Positions 44,012-58,264 of a DNA stretch of 64,000 nt are shown here, one piece after another; the first letter of the stretch is position 1; each line of letters begins with the position of its first letter. The notes beneath the pieces were generated by a model, which did not search any database, was not told the DNA's origin, and saw only the letters and a program-made list of their open reading frames with translations. The stretch lies in contig OY987228.1 in assembly GCA_963920705.1 (NCBI GenBank), positions 14,367,187-14,431,186 on the forward strand, read 5' to 3'. A program made the position numbers and the translations under genes. Source of the stretch: Odiellus spinosus. Lineage: Eukaryota > Arthropoda > Arachnida > Opiliones > Phalangiidae.

Positions 44012-44807
44012 AGGTAAAGGCAACCCAACTTTAAAAGTACTTCCATTGGAAAGAGCATGCTTAAAAACCTACAAATCAAAACACATTATAGTGATTTAAG
44101 TCTTGGTTAATTTATAAATATCATTTTAAAACCGAAATTTACGTTCCTAGAAGAACGCCATATTTGCTTCCCGGCATTTCGAGTTTTAAAAATAAGGATC
44201 CGCTTCTATGATTGGCCTTTAAGTGACCCAATAAAGATTCGCGAAACGAAGGCCATTCGAGTCGGCTGCAGTCGGATCGTCTGTTCGTAACTTCGTAAGA
44301 AGACCCGTAATTTTGTGATTTCTAACTTTCTACGAAAACATGCCAAATTGCGTAATTAATGAATGCAGTTTAGTTCTTACCTTCTAATTCTTCAAATCAA
44401 CTTAAGATTCGGTTAATACCTAGTACTGACTACTACTAGCTCAGCTGCCCGACCTACCTTCGGGTTAGTGTTCGCGCGCGGGATCCTTCGGAAGTAGCCT
44501 ATGTTTCGGCCCGGCATATCTTATTTGACTCTAAAGAAATAGAGCGCGCTTATACCCACATCTATTTTCAGCTAGAGTCAAGTGACTTTAGGTGAGAAAT
44601 AAACCAATCGGCGAAGCCGATCCTCAGCAGGCATCGAAAGGGTATGAAAAAACTAAAATGGCGTTCACTAGAGATCACTTTTTGCTTATAATAAACGCAA
44701 ATATCTTAATATCTACTAACTATTAAATTTTTTGCGATATGATATTAGTCGTTTTAATATACGCTCTATAATTTAAGACACACTTCTTTTTATCCCGGTC
44801 TGTACCT
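44012..44807. mobile_element. TTAA-flanked MITE, family 1, copy 3 (uninterrupted)
   Basis: 796 bp, TTAA at 44008-44011 and 44808-44811. Ends AGGTAAAGG and TGTACCT give a 5-bp perfect inverted terminus AGGTA. Same orientation as 26868-28674 and near-identical to it outside the nested insertion. This is the best reference copy for the family. Confidence 0.9.
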
Positions 44808-44811
44808 TTAA

Positions 44812-47800
44812 GGTTCAACTCGACTTTGCAAGTTATGAAAATGTCGGCGTTCGAGCTTTAATTATAACTTCTTATCAATCATGTTTTTTTTTATAAACTA
44901 ATTGTTCTATTTAGTTTTCTAATTAGTTATAGGGTTCTTTCATACCTGAAATGTCAGGGAATTGGAATGTGTACCAAAAATTAGGGAAGTATCAAAGAAA
45001 CACTTGATATAAATCAAGGAAATCAGTGACCTTTGTTAAAGTAACAGTACTTGATCATGAACCTCAATGACACTTAGGTTGGATACGACTACAATTAGCT
45101 AAACTGATAGTTTTTGTCAGGGGTTTTTAAAACATTTGGTGCACCTGGAAATGTCAGGGAAATTTCACTGCATGGTATAATATGGAAAAATCGGAGAAAT
45201 TTCTTTTCCAAATGTTGTATGAACCCTGATTAAAGGTTGTTCTGTTTTGGTACTTAAGAAACATTGTATGTTTGTAGACAAAGATGGAATGCTAGGGTTT
45301 GCGCGGTGCTGAATTTTGGGATGGAGGCGTTTTCTGTCGCGAATGTTCATCATCAACTGTCTTAATTCCCTTAGGAGGAAAATGCACGCCTTTATAGAAT
45401 CTCGCGCGTCCCATTGAATGAAAACGCTGAAACATAACCAAAGATAAGGCGACTCGGAGTATGTATACCCTTATATAGAAAGCCGTGCCATAGGAGGGGA
45501 AACTTCAGGGTGCAAAACTATAAGAGACAACGTCGTTTCGCGCGGGCGTTAATGAAAACAAACAGCTACGACCCCTCGCTCTTGGCGTTCACCATTATAT
45601 AAGGAGGAGCGACTTAATTGATTTTCGTTAATAATTTTGTTTAATGACTCGTGTTTACGACCAGAAAGGAGAGAGACGTTTTAGGACTAGCCCCACGCTG
45701 AACCCCTAACGGATATATTTTGATAAATGAATTACTAAACACGTATAACCCTGAAGGGACTACATACCGACTATATATCTCCGCGCGGCGCGCTTAATTC
45801 AACTTGTTTGAGTTAATAAAATGATCTTTGAGGGAAGTAGACGTAAGAAGGTAAAGCGGGAAGACGGGAAATTTGATTCGTTCGGCTTGGTACCCGTTGT
45901 TAGGAATGGATCGAACGGAATGGACGAGCGACGAGCGTCTATCAACGGAAACCGTAATGAGGAAGACTGTACGAGCCCGCAAAAATCTTTGCCTTAAAAT
46001 TCGATTGAAAAGGAAACGTCATTTTTGATTTAAAGGATGCCGCCCCGACTGGCCGGGTTCCCCGTAATAACTCGCCGTGATGGCAATTTCGAATAATAGC
46101 TTTATACCATAGAAATGAAAGGACGCCGACTGGTCGGGGATATCTAGAAAAATCAATAACTGTATGGAAACCATATCTATATATACTATAGAGTTCGATT
46201 ATAAAATTCAAGTCGTACTATTTAATAACTATATGGGATAGAGAAAATATAGAATATTTTTGTCGTCAATTTGGCTGCAGGAAATGAGAATCTTTTGGCG
46301 CGAAAAATTAGAGGTTAAAATTGTATTACCAGAAAGATATGAGCGAAGGAAGGGAGACACTGAGTTGTGTAACCAGAGCCTGTCCAACTTACATGTAATT
46401 TTGGGATTCCTACTCTATTATCTGCTTTGTATACGATAAATATTTTACACTACTTTTCATGCAGGCAAAGGTACACGCCTTGCCCTGTACAAGTCACATA
46501 ATTTTAAGTCTTCACTCCATAAGATCCTCATTAGTTTAAATTATATTTAGGGTTAAATTTGTTTTGTCGTCGTTCGTAGCTAAGAATCCTTTGCGTAACA
46601 TTCGAAAGTAGACATTCAAAGATGATTACGAGTGCAGATATATAAATATACAGTGTTAGAAGGGGTCGTAAATCATCATTGGTAAACTAGTTTTACAATG
46701 GAATTTTACTTTCTTCCAAAGTTGAAACTGAATATACATTATATGGGTTCGTTTGTCCGCTTTTCGTTCTAGCGCCCCAAGTTTCTCAAGATTAAGAATT
46801 TTGGTCGAGCAGGCCCTGCTCTATCAATTAATACTGTATAGGGTTGGGCGTACACTCTATAAGATAACAAAAACTTTGGATGGGATAGAGGACTTTGTAG
46901 GGGAATGAAAAACGGATAAAAAGACCCGAGGGCTGATTCTTTCCTCCTCTCTCGTTTCCCCGAGTATATAGGAGAGAGAGATATATAGGGACTCTCCTCT
47001 TCCAATATTTTCGCTTCTTCCTTTTTCTAACGAATGAAGGCGGCTTGGCGCTAAGCCTAACTTAGGCCTAACCGTCGTCTCTCCGGGGCGAAAAGATTGA
47101 TTCTTAGGGGTTCTGGCGTGTTTGCGGACCCGGGAAAACCTAGGGGGATGGTGAGAGGGTATAGTATATGGGACTTTTCGCGTCAACCACCCTTCGGGAC
47201 AACATCCCTTCAGAAAATTTACTCTTCTCCCAAGTTCTACTCCTTTTTCTTGGACCTAATATTCTGTTCGCGTTCCGCAATCAAGCCCTAGGGCATAAAC
47301 TTACTTACTTTTTTTTATTTCTTCTTCTTACTATTTTTCCCATCCAGTTTCTTTGTAGAGTTTGGTTTAGGACAGTTATAATAAGTCTGCAAGCTTATCT
47401 TATAGAATAATAAGTTATTATTTTATGACATGGCGTAAATTGAATGTTTTTGTATGCATGGTAAATTAGATCGCGTTGCAATCAATATATTATTTATTTA
47501 TTTTGGAGTCTGCGTAGACTTGTTGAAGGAAGCCAGACCGAATTAGGTTTCCAGACGAGTTTCTATTTGGTTTTGCCGCTAACACGAAAATTGGAGTGGT
47601 CTATAGAATTAGTCTAAGTATCGAGTTTCAATATTATCCTAGAAAAAAAAAATTACACGAAAACCTAAAAATTTCGATTTCACACTGACTTTTAACTACA
47701 TCCAAAACTAGTTTCTTTGCCAAGAGGGTGGAGGACGAACACTGAATATATATATGGTCATTTTCTTATATCTTTTTGCAGTATATTACGCCAATGTTGG

Positions 47801-50800
47801 TTGACATTTCACTTTCCCCTGAAAGTCCCAACATAAATTTAACTAATAATGAGAATATCGGTAGGCTTAACACGTCCGTTGACTCGTCCACCAACCCTAG
47901 TATATATAAAAACAAGAAAATGTCTCGTTCCATTCGATAATTTAAAAGCTAGCTACTGAATTAATAATGACTGCACGCGTAGAGTCATTTCTCTAAAAGT
48001 CCGATTTTTCAAAAAACGTCTCCTCCTCGTGTCAGTCTGGTATAGTCTGGTCGCTAGATTTCTTCCACGACCCCCTTGCTCCCTTTAGTCGTATACATGG
48101 AGAAGAAAGCTGACTAGATCCCACAACCTTCGCAAAAAAAATAAAAATCTGTAAAGAGTCTGGTAACTACATTCTCTTTAATGGAACACGGTGTCTCGGG
48201 TACTGACTTCTACGTAACTTGCTCGCTTCGACACTCTCGGATCGACGAGGGCGATGGAGGTCGTCCTAGAGACCCCTTCTATGGTTATTCTCCCACGAGA
48301 CTCCTTGGCGTTGAGGAGAAACGATATTTGAAGGCGACCGAAACTTGAGGGGGTGATGAATATAAAATTGGGTGAAGTGAACAAGATTTGGTAATGGAAC
48401 CAGTGATTATTAGTTGTCTAAATTAAATTAGGGCCAAAATATGAGGGGGGTTTTGGAATAAAAATTAAAGATCTATGTGGCCGTTAATATTTACAGGTCC
48501 AATATCAAAATAATTACGATATTGATTTAAAACAGATTAAACAAAACATAAATTGTTATGGAAACCAAACGCAGTTTTGTTTTAACCAATATTAAAGTGA
48601 GGATGTCACGTCATTTTGCATGAATTCCAAATGAAATTTGTGCCATGTTAAGTTCTATTTTCGGAAATATCATTAGAAACGATTCCAGAGATTTTTAAAT
48701 ATATACAATTAGAAAATAAATATTTCATAATCGCCAAGGATTTTTTTTTTCGTCGGATAGAAAAATCGTCAACATTGAAAGATAATGTATCGACATAATC
48801 TTCGTGATGATTTGAAAAGGTTAAGAATAGAAACTTATAACTTGCCACTTCATCCAAATCTATCATTATCTCACCCTCTCGCGTAGTTAAGGGTAAGAGT
48901 GTAAAAGAAAGAAAGAGAGTAGACTCAAAGATCTTTGGAGCGTGACCCCGACATCCACGAGTTCGCGGCTTCTCCTAACGACACTCTTCTTATATTCTTT
49001 TTACTTGCCCAAACCACCCTATTCTATTCCTCCTCCTCCAGTATCTCCCGCCTTTTTTTCTTCTCAACTTTGGCCCGCACCCACTCAACCCCTGTTTCTT
49101 TTTCCGGACAAAAGGGCGCATAACATCCCCCATATCCTTCCCTACATATACCTCTAGCTCACTAGAAGTTTATAAAACTATTTTCATCTCCTATTAGACG
49201 TAACATTGTGTATGAATCCGCGATATCTTTTCGCTATTTTTTTAAACCATTAAATAGTATTTCTTATACTCGTTGTACAACATCAATATTCCATCCTCGC
49301 TTTCCAATAAAAGTCGCTCGCCCCTTAGACTCGTAGTTCTTGTCCAAGGGATGAGCACCTACACCCTGTTTCGAAATTAAATTTAACCACTACGATAAGT
49401 TAACTGTTAGCCGAAATTCTATTGGGATCAAAAAACGGGTCTCTCACGTTGTTCTCTGGTAAAATCTTGCGATGAAATTCAGTGTGTGACTCCTGACGAT
49501 GCTGGGAAAGTTCTAATCCAAAAAACTTGATTAATAGAATGCTTTTTTAAAGAGTTTTTACCCTACCCAAACTTTTTTTTGGAAGAGGAAATGTTCTATT
49601 TTTTTCTTATTGGTTTCATTGGAGGGTTTCTCTTTTTGCAAGAAAGAAAAAAAGGAGATATTTATTCTGGAGACACAAAAACTAAAATGTTTTATTCATG
49701 ATTTTCAAGTTGAATGCTCTTTTTAAAATCATGGTATTAAACTTGGAGAACTTTGGTCGGATAAATTTCACCAAAATTCAACATTTCCGAGAAAAGATCG
49801 TGTATGATATCGCAGTTGTATCTATATAAATTTTGATGAAAGTAACTTGATACTAAAAGGAGTGACGCAAAAGGGTCTAGCAGCCTTTTCTAACGATATT
49901 AGGTGACACTGATATCGAATGTTTTCAGTTTTTTAAATTGCATACTGTGTTACAATCTTATAAAGGCTTCAAATTTTTATTTGAAGCAGAGTTTTCTATA
50001 ATATTTTTATTTCCATAACAAGGCTGTGAGTTTATTGTATTTTTTATTGACCTCTACGGTGGAAACTTGGAATTTTTTTGGCGAATGTAGTGCTAAATAT
50101 TGATACGATTCTTGGAGCACGCAAAGGCTTAGTTATTCTCGAACTTATTTAAATGAATTGGTCTCTCGAAATTTAACGCTGGCTGTTCTATAAGAAATCG
50201 TTCCATGTATAGGTAGAGCAAACTACGATTGCTTTTCGAAACAATAAGGATTATAAATGTTGGAAACTTTTCCCATTTGGTTCCCCGATTCCGTGTAAAG
50301 GAAAATGGGTTAACTTATTATAGACTTTCACGAGAACGCGTGGGATTTCATCAATTTCCAGGAATGAAAATAGGCCCACTCACTTAAATGTAATCTCACG
50401 CTTGTCTGTATAATATTGGAAGCGGTCAGATATCGGAAAACCGAACTTAACCCTTCAAAGAAAGAAAATTAGCCCCCTAACTTAAGAATGTTTCACAGTC
50501 CACACTCTAAGTGTATGTCAAATGGAAAGAAAAATTTTATTAAGATAGCATAATATGTAGGGCCGGTCCCCATGACATTTTCTGAAATTTGTCGAGGCTC
50601 TGAAAATTGATGTTCAAAATTCTGGAAAAGTAGCGTAATCTAGGTGGTGCTGTAATAAAGGGCGCAAAATAATAAGGGCTAAAAATCTGCGCATACCTAT
50701 GGTTAGAGTCCGAATAGTTAGTAATAAAAACATACAAACCTACAGTAATACCATAGACATGTTTATTTAATTTAAATTATTTAACTTACACAATTTCAAG

Positions 50801-52615
50801 AAAAATTTGCAAAACTTTTAGATGTATTGCTCCTTTAAAAACCTTACGCCAACTTTGATTGCGTAGCGCATAAGTTTTATTATTCCATCTTCCATACCGC
50901 AATCTCGGTGGGTTCAAAATATTCTCCGAGGTCCTCTTCTTCTTCCAAAATGCTTCTCAGAAAACTGGCTTCTTTCCATTAAAGACTAACTCCTCCCCCT
51001 AAGTTTTTCGCAACCCCCCTTCTTATTGCTAGCCTCTGCAAATACCCCATTATCTTGGTCGCTTTGTTTTAACAAAATCAACTCGTACTCGTAAAGATTG
51101 GAGGAAAATGAGGGTTGCATGGGATTCGCCTTCGTTCGTTTTATTTTATTTCTAATAACTAAAGAGCGAAAATGGGTGGGTGGCGAAAATGGTGTAAAGC
51201 TTCTTCAGTTCTTTGCCGCCGAGCGAGCGAACCTTCAATTATTTCTCCTTATAGTTTATGATGGGAAGATGGTCAGGCGGCCTTAAAAGAAGAGGGAGGA
51301 GAACGATGAGAGGGTAGAAACATCTTCCCCCATTTTCTCGAAAAAGACAACTCCGAATTTTGCCCCATCTTCATCAGAGCCAAGATGGGCTGAGCGGGCG
51401 TTCGCCCTCCCCTGTTGAGCGTATAGAAACAAATAGGAAATGACCCCGCTCAGCCCTACGCGGTAAAATAAAATATCTCTTTTTCCACCTCCAAAATGTT
51501 GTTTCTGGTGGAAACCACTATTTCGGTTAGAATTGTAGTAGTAGTAAGAGAAATAAGTTTAATTGGGGAAACATTAAAGCGTAGCGAAATTTAAATCAGC
51601 CAATGAGCTGAAGACACATCCCTTCTTGGTCAAACTAATAAATATAATTATTATTAAAATATACAGGTATGATACTCTGTGTAACAAATGTCTGCCTGTT
51701 TATCAATCGGTTGGAAACTGGACGCGCGAATTTCATTTATTTATTTAGGCTTAATGATTTAGGCCTAGCGATGTTTAACAAGCGTTTTAAGTTAAATAAG
51801 TTTACTTTTCTGAATTAAATTATATTTAATTAAAGAAAAAATCGTCGCTTTCAAAGGCAATTTTGTAAATATCTGAAACAAAGTAAGAGGAATTTCAGTA
51901 ATTTTAATATGTAATTAATAAAAAATAAAGTTATTATATTTTTCAAGCCCGTCATGTTCGACGGGTAATAGAGCTACAACCAAATAAAGTTTTAAATGTG
52001 TTGTAAAAATAGATAGTATTTGGTACTTAACCATCTTGTTCTATCTCCGTTTACTCCGACCTTTTCCGTCCGAGATAAGATATTACTAGTATAAGGCACT
52101 CAGGAGCAAAATCTCAATCTAGGGAAAATGCTTCTCTTTGCTACATCAATGCTTCCGAGGGTTAAAACGAAAAGTTTCCCTTTTTTGCTTAACAAAAGAG
52201 GATTGGACTCTCAAAAGAGAAAGGGAAGAAGATGGCGTAGGAGGAAGGAAGGTAGATAGAGAGAGAAAGGGAGGAAACGAGCGATATTTTATTGGTTTCG
52301 TTCTCGTTTCCTTTTGAATGAAATTTTTAACTGCCGATAACCAGAAAAGCTTAGCTTGTAGCATGTTCGGGAATAGAGGATTAATACGTTGCATTTTGAT
52401 ATTTAAATAGCCGCGCCCGATATTTGAATTCTAGAGAATTGTAATTCCTTTCTCGGTTCAGATTTTATGAGTAATTAACAGAGTGTCATTTAAATATGTT
52501 TAAGGATATTAAAGTATCCCTTATGCTAACTTTAAATTGCAATAGTTTAACACTTAGATATTTGCAGCAAGGATGTATTTGATATTTTGTATTCAAATAT
52601 TCAATTTTAATTCGA
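44812..52615. other. Gene-poor stretch, no gene seen
   Basis: Nearly 8 kb without a supportable exon, terminal repeats or tandem arrays. Short pyrimidine-rich tracts and scattered small ORFs only. It could be intergenic or intronic sequence with regulatory content. Confidence 0.5.
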
Positions 52616-52973
52616 AGGGAGAATGCAACCTGGCAACAAGTGATTTTTTTTTTAATCCATTAGATTTCCTTTAAATAGGCCTAATTTATTAAGCTGTAAA
52701 TACATTTTTAGTTTACCCGGAAAATAGGCTTAGCAGGATTCATGGAGAGCCTGAATTTCTCATGGAGATCTCGCCTTAACGACGGGCTTTTTGCTCATTG
52801 GTTGCTGACCCATCAATCCGAAGAAATTTGGGATCTCTATGAATCCAGCTAAGCCTATTTTAAATTTATTTCTAGTTTAATATTTGTTTGTAAATTTTTT
52901 TACTGGTGGATTAGGCCTATTTAAACGATATGGAGTCGATAAAAAAAACATGTTGTTAGGTTGCATTCTCCCT
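52616..52973. mobile_element. TTAA-type MITE, family 2, third copy
   Basis: 358 bp, from AGGGAGAATGCAACC to GGTTGCATTCTCCCT followed by TTAA (52974-52977). The left target is altered (TTCGA). It keeps the palindromic interior with GGATTCATGGAGA and its complement. Confidence 0.85.
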
Positions 52974-52977
52974 TTAA

Positions 52978-55900
52978 TGGAAGTCTATTTCTGTCACATA
53001 TGGTCATTAAGTCAATTGCCATATTTTTCATCTATATATGTTATATAGGATATATTTGATCTAACTCCCTTTGAAACTGGGTGTATAATATTATGATACC
53101 ACCATTTAAATTCAAATATTTCAATCTGTAATTAATTGACCTTAATATTTAGCGTCGTAATATCATAAATGACATTTAACCTATTTTTCGGGGTTGAATT
53201 TTATATTTGCGCACTGAAGTAATATTAATCTACTTATACCCTGCTATATTTCTTCCCCTCATTAACCCTTTTCATTTATTCATTATTTGAAAGCGAACAA
53301 AATTTGCAAGGTGAAAGAAGATAGCAATGTATATTCTCCAGTTCACGAATAGTTTATGAAACTATTTTAATATCATATTAAGTTTAACATTGTGTATTAA
53401 TCCGCTTCAGCTTTCGCTTGTTTGTTAATTAAAATTGAACAAAATGATAGCGTTAGGGGAATTCGTAAGATTCGTTCTATCCTCCTCCGTTTCATCGCGT
53501 TTTGGACGCTGGTATTGAAATCTGGCCAGCCTCTGCTTCGCTTAAATTGAAGCGTTGTGCGGATACGTTCTTTAATGCGTTATTTTTAAATGGAAGGGAA
53601 ACTCTCCGGAGAAATGAAATTGCTTCCATGAGAAATTATGGCCTTTTAGCCCCTTTAATGTCTTTGCAGATTAAATAACTACGCGAAGAAGGGATGTAAC
53701 TAGGAGGATATATATACGAGACCTTTTTTTGCTAAGCCTTGGCTATTTTGATATTGATCCACGACACTTATATAAGGCCATGTTTTTTTGTTATAAAACG
53801 CGATTTACTCGTTAAAGTTAAGTTTAAAATTTTAAGAGAAGTCTTTGGAAGTTACTATTTACTTAGTCCATGTATAATGTTGCAATCTTTGAGTTTTCGT
53901 ATTAACTCGAATCCTTTCTCAGCTAAATTCTTTTTTGTTTTTCTTTCCAGATTAACCTCTTCTCCTCTCTCCACCCCCTGATGCGTGAAACGAAATTCCG
54001 GATAAATTCTAGTTTTGGTTTCGTCTGCAATTTGGTGAGTGATAATTTTATATTCAATTTCGAAGTGTTTATTTTTGTAAAACTTTTTTTTTTTTCAAAA
54101 CTGGGGTAATTTTTAAATTATTAATTATTGATATGGTTTTAATTATATCAAATATCAATATTGACCTTCTACTGGTGAAATATTAATGGTCAATATTAGT
54201 GAAAATAAATAAAATAATGAAAGTCTAGTCTAGGACCAGACAGGTCTTCCTAGCAAACACGTTCTTAAAGACACCCAAGTGATATATCAAGCCAACAAAA
54301 ATCATTTTCTATAAGGTAATCTCGAGTCATGAGCGAAGGAAATTATTTATTTTCTCCGCGCCCGCAGACGCAGAGTTATTTAGGATCGCGTCTGGATAGT
54401 ACTATGTTGTTACCTCGATGAATATGCAAGGGGCATGGAAATGTTTTAGGAAATAGTATTTGCCCAAAAGAAAAGTCGTTCCTCCTCTGAGGCCCTGTCC
54501 TAACTTATTTACTTTTGATGCTAGCCAGGCAAGCTACAGAGAATATTATGAAAATAATTCATTTCAAGAATTAAACACCTTTTGTTTTCGTAATTTAAAC
54601 CAAATTTAGAATATATGGTGTAATAATATTAGTTAAGTGGCTGGAAAAACGCTTAACTAAAAATACATGATAATTTTCTCGCCTAAACTACTCTCATGTG
54701 TCTAAAAACTGGTCTATTACTGAATCCCTAAAGCTAGGCTTTATCCTGTCGACCATAAGAAATATGTGTGTATCTATTTATAAGTTTTATCCATCTTGTT
54801 TTTTCCATCCTCCTGATCTTAATTCGAAGTCAAGGAATTGTTCCCGGTCTTGTAATGGCTGTAAAGTGCCTCGGTAGAAAAAGAGAAAAGAAAAGAAAAA
54901 AAAAAAACAATCTTCACCCTTCGCGCTCTTTTGGTGGAAAAGCATTAGCACCCTCTTCTTATATTTCTTTTTTGCGTGGGTGAAGCCTTTTTTTTTTTTT
55001 TCTTCATCTTCTTCTTACGCCGAAATCCCGATGTTTACGGGAAACGGCCCAGGAAATAGGAACCTCCTAGAGAGCAACTCTTTAACTCCAGAAGCTTTAG
55101 CCTCTTTCCTACTAACTTCTTCCTCTTTTCTCCCATGGAACCATTTTCTCCGACATTAGAGCCGGGGTAAACCTCCTGGTGTCGGGAGTAAACGCGAAAC
55201 CGAGCGTGGTCTAATCTGGAGCGCGCGAGCTGGAAAAAATTCGGGTATTCCCCGATTGGGTTCGAAAAAAACTAAGGGATACAACAACGCTCTCACTTTT
55301 TCCAACTTTCCTATACTCTACACCGGTTCAAACAAAATTAGTTCCAAGTTTTCAGAGCTCAACAAAGCTATCTTAAATATCGCTAGGGTTGGCTTTCTCA
55401 GAGGTAAAAGTGTAGACTAGGTTTGAACGTGATGAAAATTCAAACAAGTGCTGATCTGAGCAACAAGCTTGGATGAGAGGGAATTTTTAACCCCATCTCG
55501 ATTCGTTTTAACGAGCATTGAGGCCAGCAAACTCGAGAGATCCTACTTAATTCTTCTTGGAAAAGCATTAGTGTTGATTGTACTTTGTGATTTTTTTTGT
55601 TTCTTTCTTTTTAAACTGTTTTAAAAGAGAAAGATAGAAAAAAAATCCCCATGCGGAAGCGGAAATAGATCGTAATGTTGCTCTTAAGCCTTTTTTTCCG
55701 TTATCGTTTATCGAAGATGACTTGTTGAAAGTGTTGACGTTTAGCTCTTCATTGATTTCTTCTTAAAAAGTGGGATTTATCCGGGGTTATATATAGCTTC
55801 AGGGTCAGTAAAATTGAAAATTTATCGGTCATTCTTTGTTTTCAATCTCTTTTTATACATTTTGCGGGTTTGTTACTCAATAGTTTATACAGAAAATGAA

Positions 55901-56235
55901 CCTCAAGGTTTTAGGCATCAAACGCCGGCCTATTTCTTTTAATGTTAGGACATTACAAGCACTCTTGAAGGCTCTAATATGATTGGCCTGAATTTATATT
56001 TACTTTTATACAAATTTTACAAAACATCAGAAATTAGTTTAAACATCAAAAACGTGCCTAAAAATTGTTTTTTGTAATGGTGATTCCGAAAAATAATTCA
56101 AAGCTTTTAGCTTCGTTTCCCGAGATTTCCCTTTAAAATTGTGCAAACCAAGTAATTTTGACTGTAACAGATTACGTATTTAGCGCATTACTAAATTCTG
56201 TAATCAGTTTTTTTCTGGTATTATCATACTAAATT
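52978..56235. other. Gene-poor stretch, no gene seen
   Basis: Unique sequence with purine- and pyrimidine-rich runs (about 54890-54910 and 54987-55014). No supported exon. Confidence 0.5.
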
Positions 56236-56416
56236 AAGGCCCATTTACAAAAGAGTGGAAAGCTGAAGCGTAATCAGATGCATGGAGCAATAACAACAGG
56301 AGGCATAGGTTCATACATCGTTTAAAAATGAGATTTTGGAACCTATGCCTCCTCTTGTTATTGTTCCATGCATCGGCTTACGCTTAAGCTTGCCGCTCTT
56401 TTGTAAACGGGCCTTT
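56236..56416. mobile_element. Fully palindromic MITE, about 181 bp
   Basis: AAGGCCCATTTACAAAAGAG at the left matches the complement of CTCTTTTGTAAACGGGCCTT at the right. The two halves mirror each other almost to the centre near 56325. Non-coding; no certain target duplication. Confidence 0.8.
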
Positions 56417-58088
56417 TTATGGTGAGACTGAAATTTCCATTAAATTTTCTGCAGGTAGAAAATTATTTTGACCAATTTGATATTTCAAATTCATCCTACG
56501 ATTGTTTAGATATATGCTTGACAAACGAGCTATTCTATGAAAACTACCCATTTCTATAATTTTCTGTGAAGTAGAAAACCATCTTAATATAACCATAAAC
56601 TATAAATCCGCTATCACAGACTCAACACTACTGTAGGGGAAGCAGAAATATCATGAATAAGTAACTTCCCTCTTGACTCTCGACCGCGTTATTTTTTAAC
56701 ACCAAAAGTAGACCTAATTTATAAAGAAGCCAAATATGACTAGAGAGAGTTGGGGGCGAAATGGGGCCCAAAAATACATTCCATAATACTGAGGGCTTAG
56801 TTTATAGATGAAAGAGAACGGGCCTCCGATGGCGAGAGACTTAAACTGCGGCTTCCTGTTGTCTCTCAACCTCAAAACAAGCTGTCATCTAGAGGATCAC
56901 GACCAAAAAATAGGCGTAAAAAGAATATACAGCCATAAAGAAGAAAAAATGAGAGAGAGAGCCCACGAGTTATATATCAATTCGTTCTCATTTTTTCTCC
57001 TTGACGTCATTGGGCCGAGTGAAGTTCTTCGGACCCCATTGGCAGCCTTTCTCTCTCTAGTTTCCAACGAGCTCTCTAACAATCTAAGGGCAAGGAAAGA
57101 GGCAACGAGCCATTTCGATATGAAAAATTGAATTTTCTTCCGTGACATGGCTATAGCTCTATGAAGATGGGTACTAAAACCTCTCCGTCGTTTTCTCTCT
57201 TTTTCTATTTCGAAAATGGGTTTTCTTTAGAAAAGGAATCAACCTAGAGTCTCCTCGAAAAGCTCCGAAAATGATATTTCCATTTATTTCCTTCCTATGT
57301 TTCTTCTTTTTGCATCTCTTTTATTTCCCTAAAGAATTAGATGTGGTTTTATTTCTTAAGAGTATTATTCTGGTTTTCTACTTTATTCTAAGATAAAAGA
57401 AAGGTTATTCCAAGATAAAAGAAACGTCGTAGACCGTTTTTCCATTAATTTAAAACATTTTTACGCGTAAATTATAATATTTTTTAAGTGTTTACACTTT
57501 GCTCTCCTCTAATTCAAAATTAGCTATAAGCAGAGCTTTTACATACTCCTGATAGATGGCGCCACAAGTTCCAAGAAAAAATTACAATAAAAGAAAAAGT
57601 ATATATACGCGGTCGAGAATGGATACAATATTGTATAAATTCTTGTGCGCGCTTCGTCATTGGCGTAGCTTCGTATTGCCGCCTCCTGATTGGCTATCGC
57701 TACCCTTATTCGGAACACAACAGCACGAGTTCAGTAGCCCTAGGGTTCCCTTCCCCTTGGCTTTAGAATGTTGTGAAAAGCCGCGACGAACGTTACGGAA
57801 AGAATTTTCGCGCTCCTCTTTAGTGACGATTTTTGATTTAAAAGATGAAAATAACTAATCGCTAAGCCATATTTCGTAACAATGTGGATTTATATAACAA
57901 CCGCGCCGTCTCTAAACACGGGAAAGAAAGATTATCCCGGGTAATTTCGATTCTTAAATCTCTCATGACGGAGATTCATCGGTGAACAGCGCGCGGGATT
58001 TTGGCTCTCGCCGATTTTCTACGGCAATTTCCCGCCGGCGAAACGCGTGGAGATTTGGGTAGCTGAATAGGACGAGCCGAGGCCCGTC
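56417..58088. other. Gene-poor stretch with a GC-richer end
   Basis: No supported exon. From about 57600 the sequence becomes more CpG-rich, with two ATTGG (inverted CCAAT) boxes near 57659 and 57689 and a TATATATA at about 57600. Promoter function is possible on either strand. Confidence 0.4.
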
Positions 58089-58264
58089 AGTCGTTTGGGA
58101 AGAACCCGTAAACATCGGGAAGCCTAAAAATAGGCCATAAATAAACAAGTTCGACTTTTGGACCCAGCCTAAATAAATGGCTTCGTATTTATGGAAAGAG
58201 TTTTGGACGATTAACAACGGTCTTAGATGTTCCGTTTTATTCGCCGTTCTCGTATTTGTTTTGG
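58087..58264 (+). CDS. Candidate first exon with signal peptide (partial gene)
   Basis: ATG at 58177 opens 29 codons plus one base. The first 16 residues are polar to mixed (MASYLWKEFWTINN start), followed by a strongly hydrophobic run to the exon end. This resembles a signal peptide with an extended n-region. GTAAGC follows immediately as a strong donor in phase 1. An arthropod initiator TCAGT lies at 58087-58091, which would give an 86-nt leader, in a CpG-rich setting. The second exon would be more than 5.7 kb away or was missed. I do not recognise the family; cell-surface receptor genes often have this structure. Confidence 0.35.

Noticed and set aside
46769..47410. Several overlapping ORFs of 64-109 codons on both strands
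   Set aside because: Composition reflects pyrimidine- and purine-rich tracts; no domain, signal peptide or compatible splice partner.
56808..57148. 107-codon plus-strand and 83-codon minus-strand ORFs
   Set aside because: Mutually overlapping, low-complexity flanks, no recognisable family.
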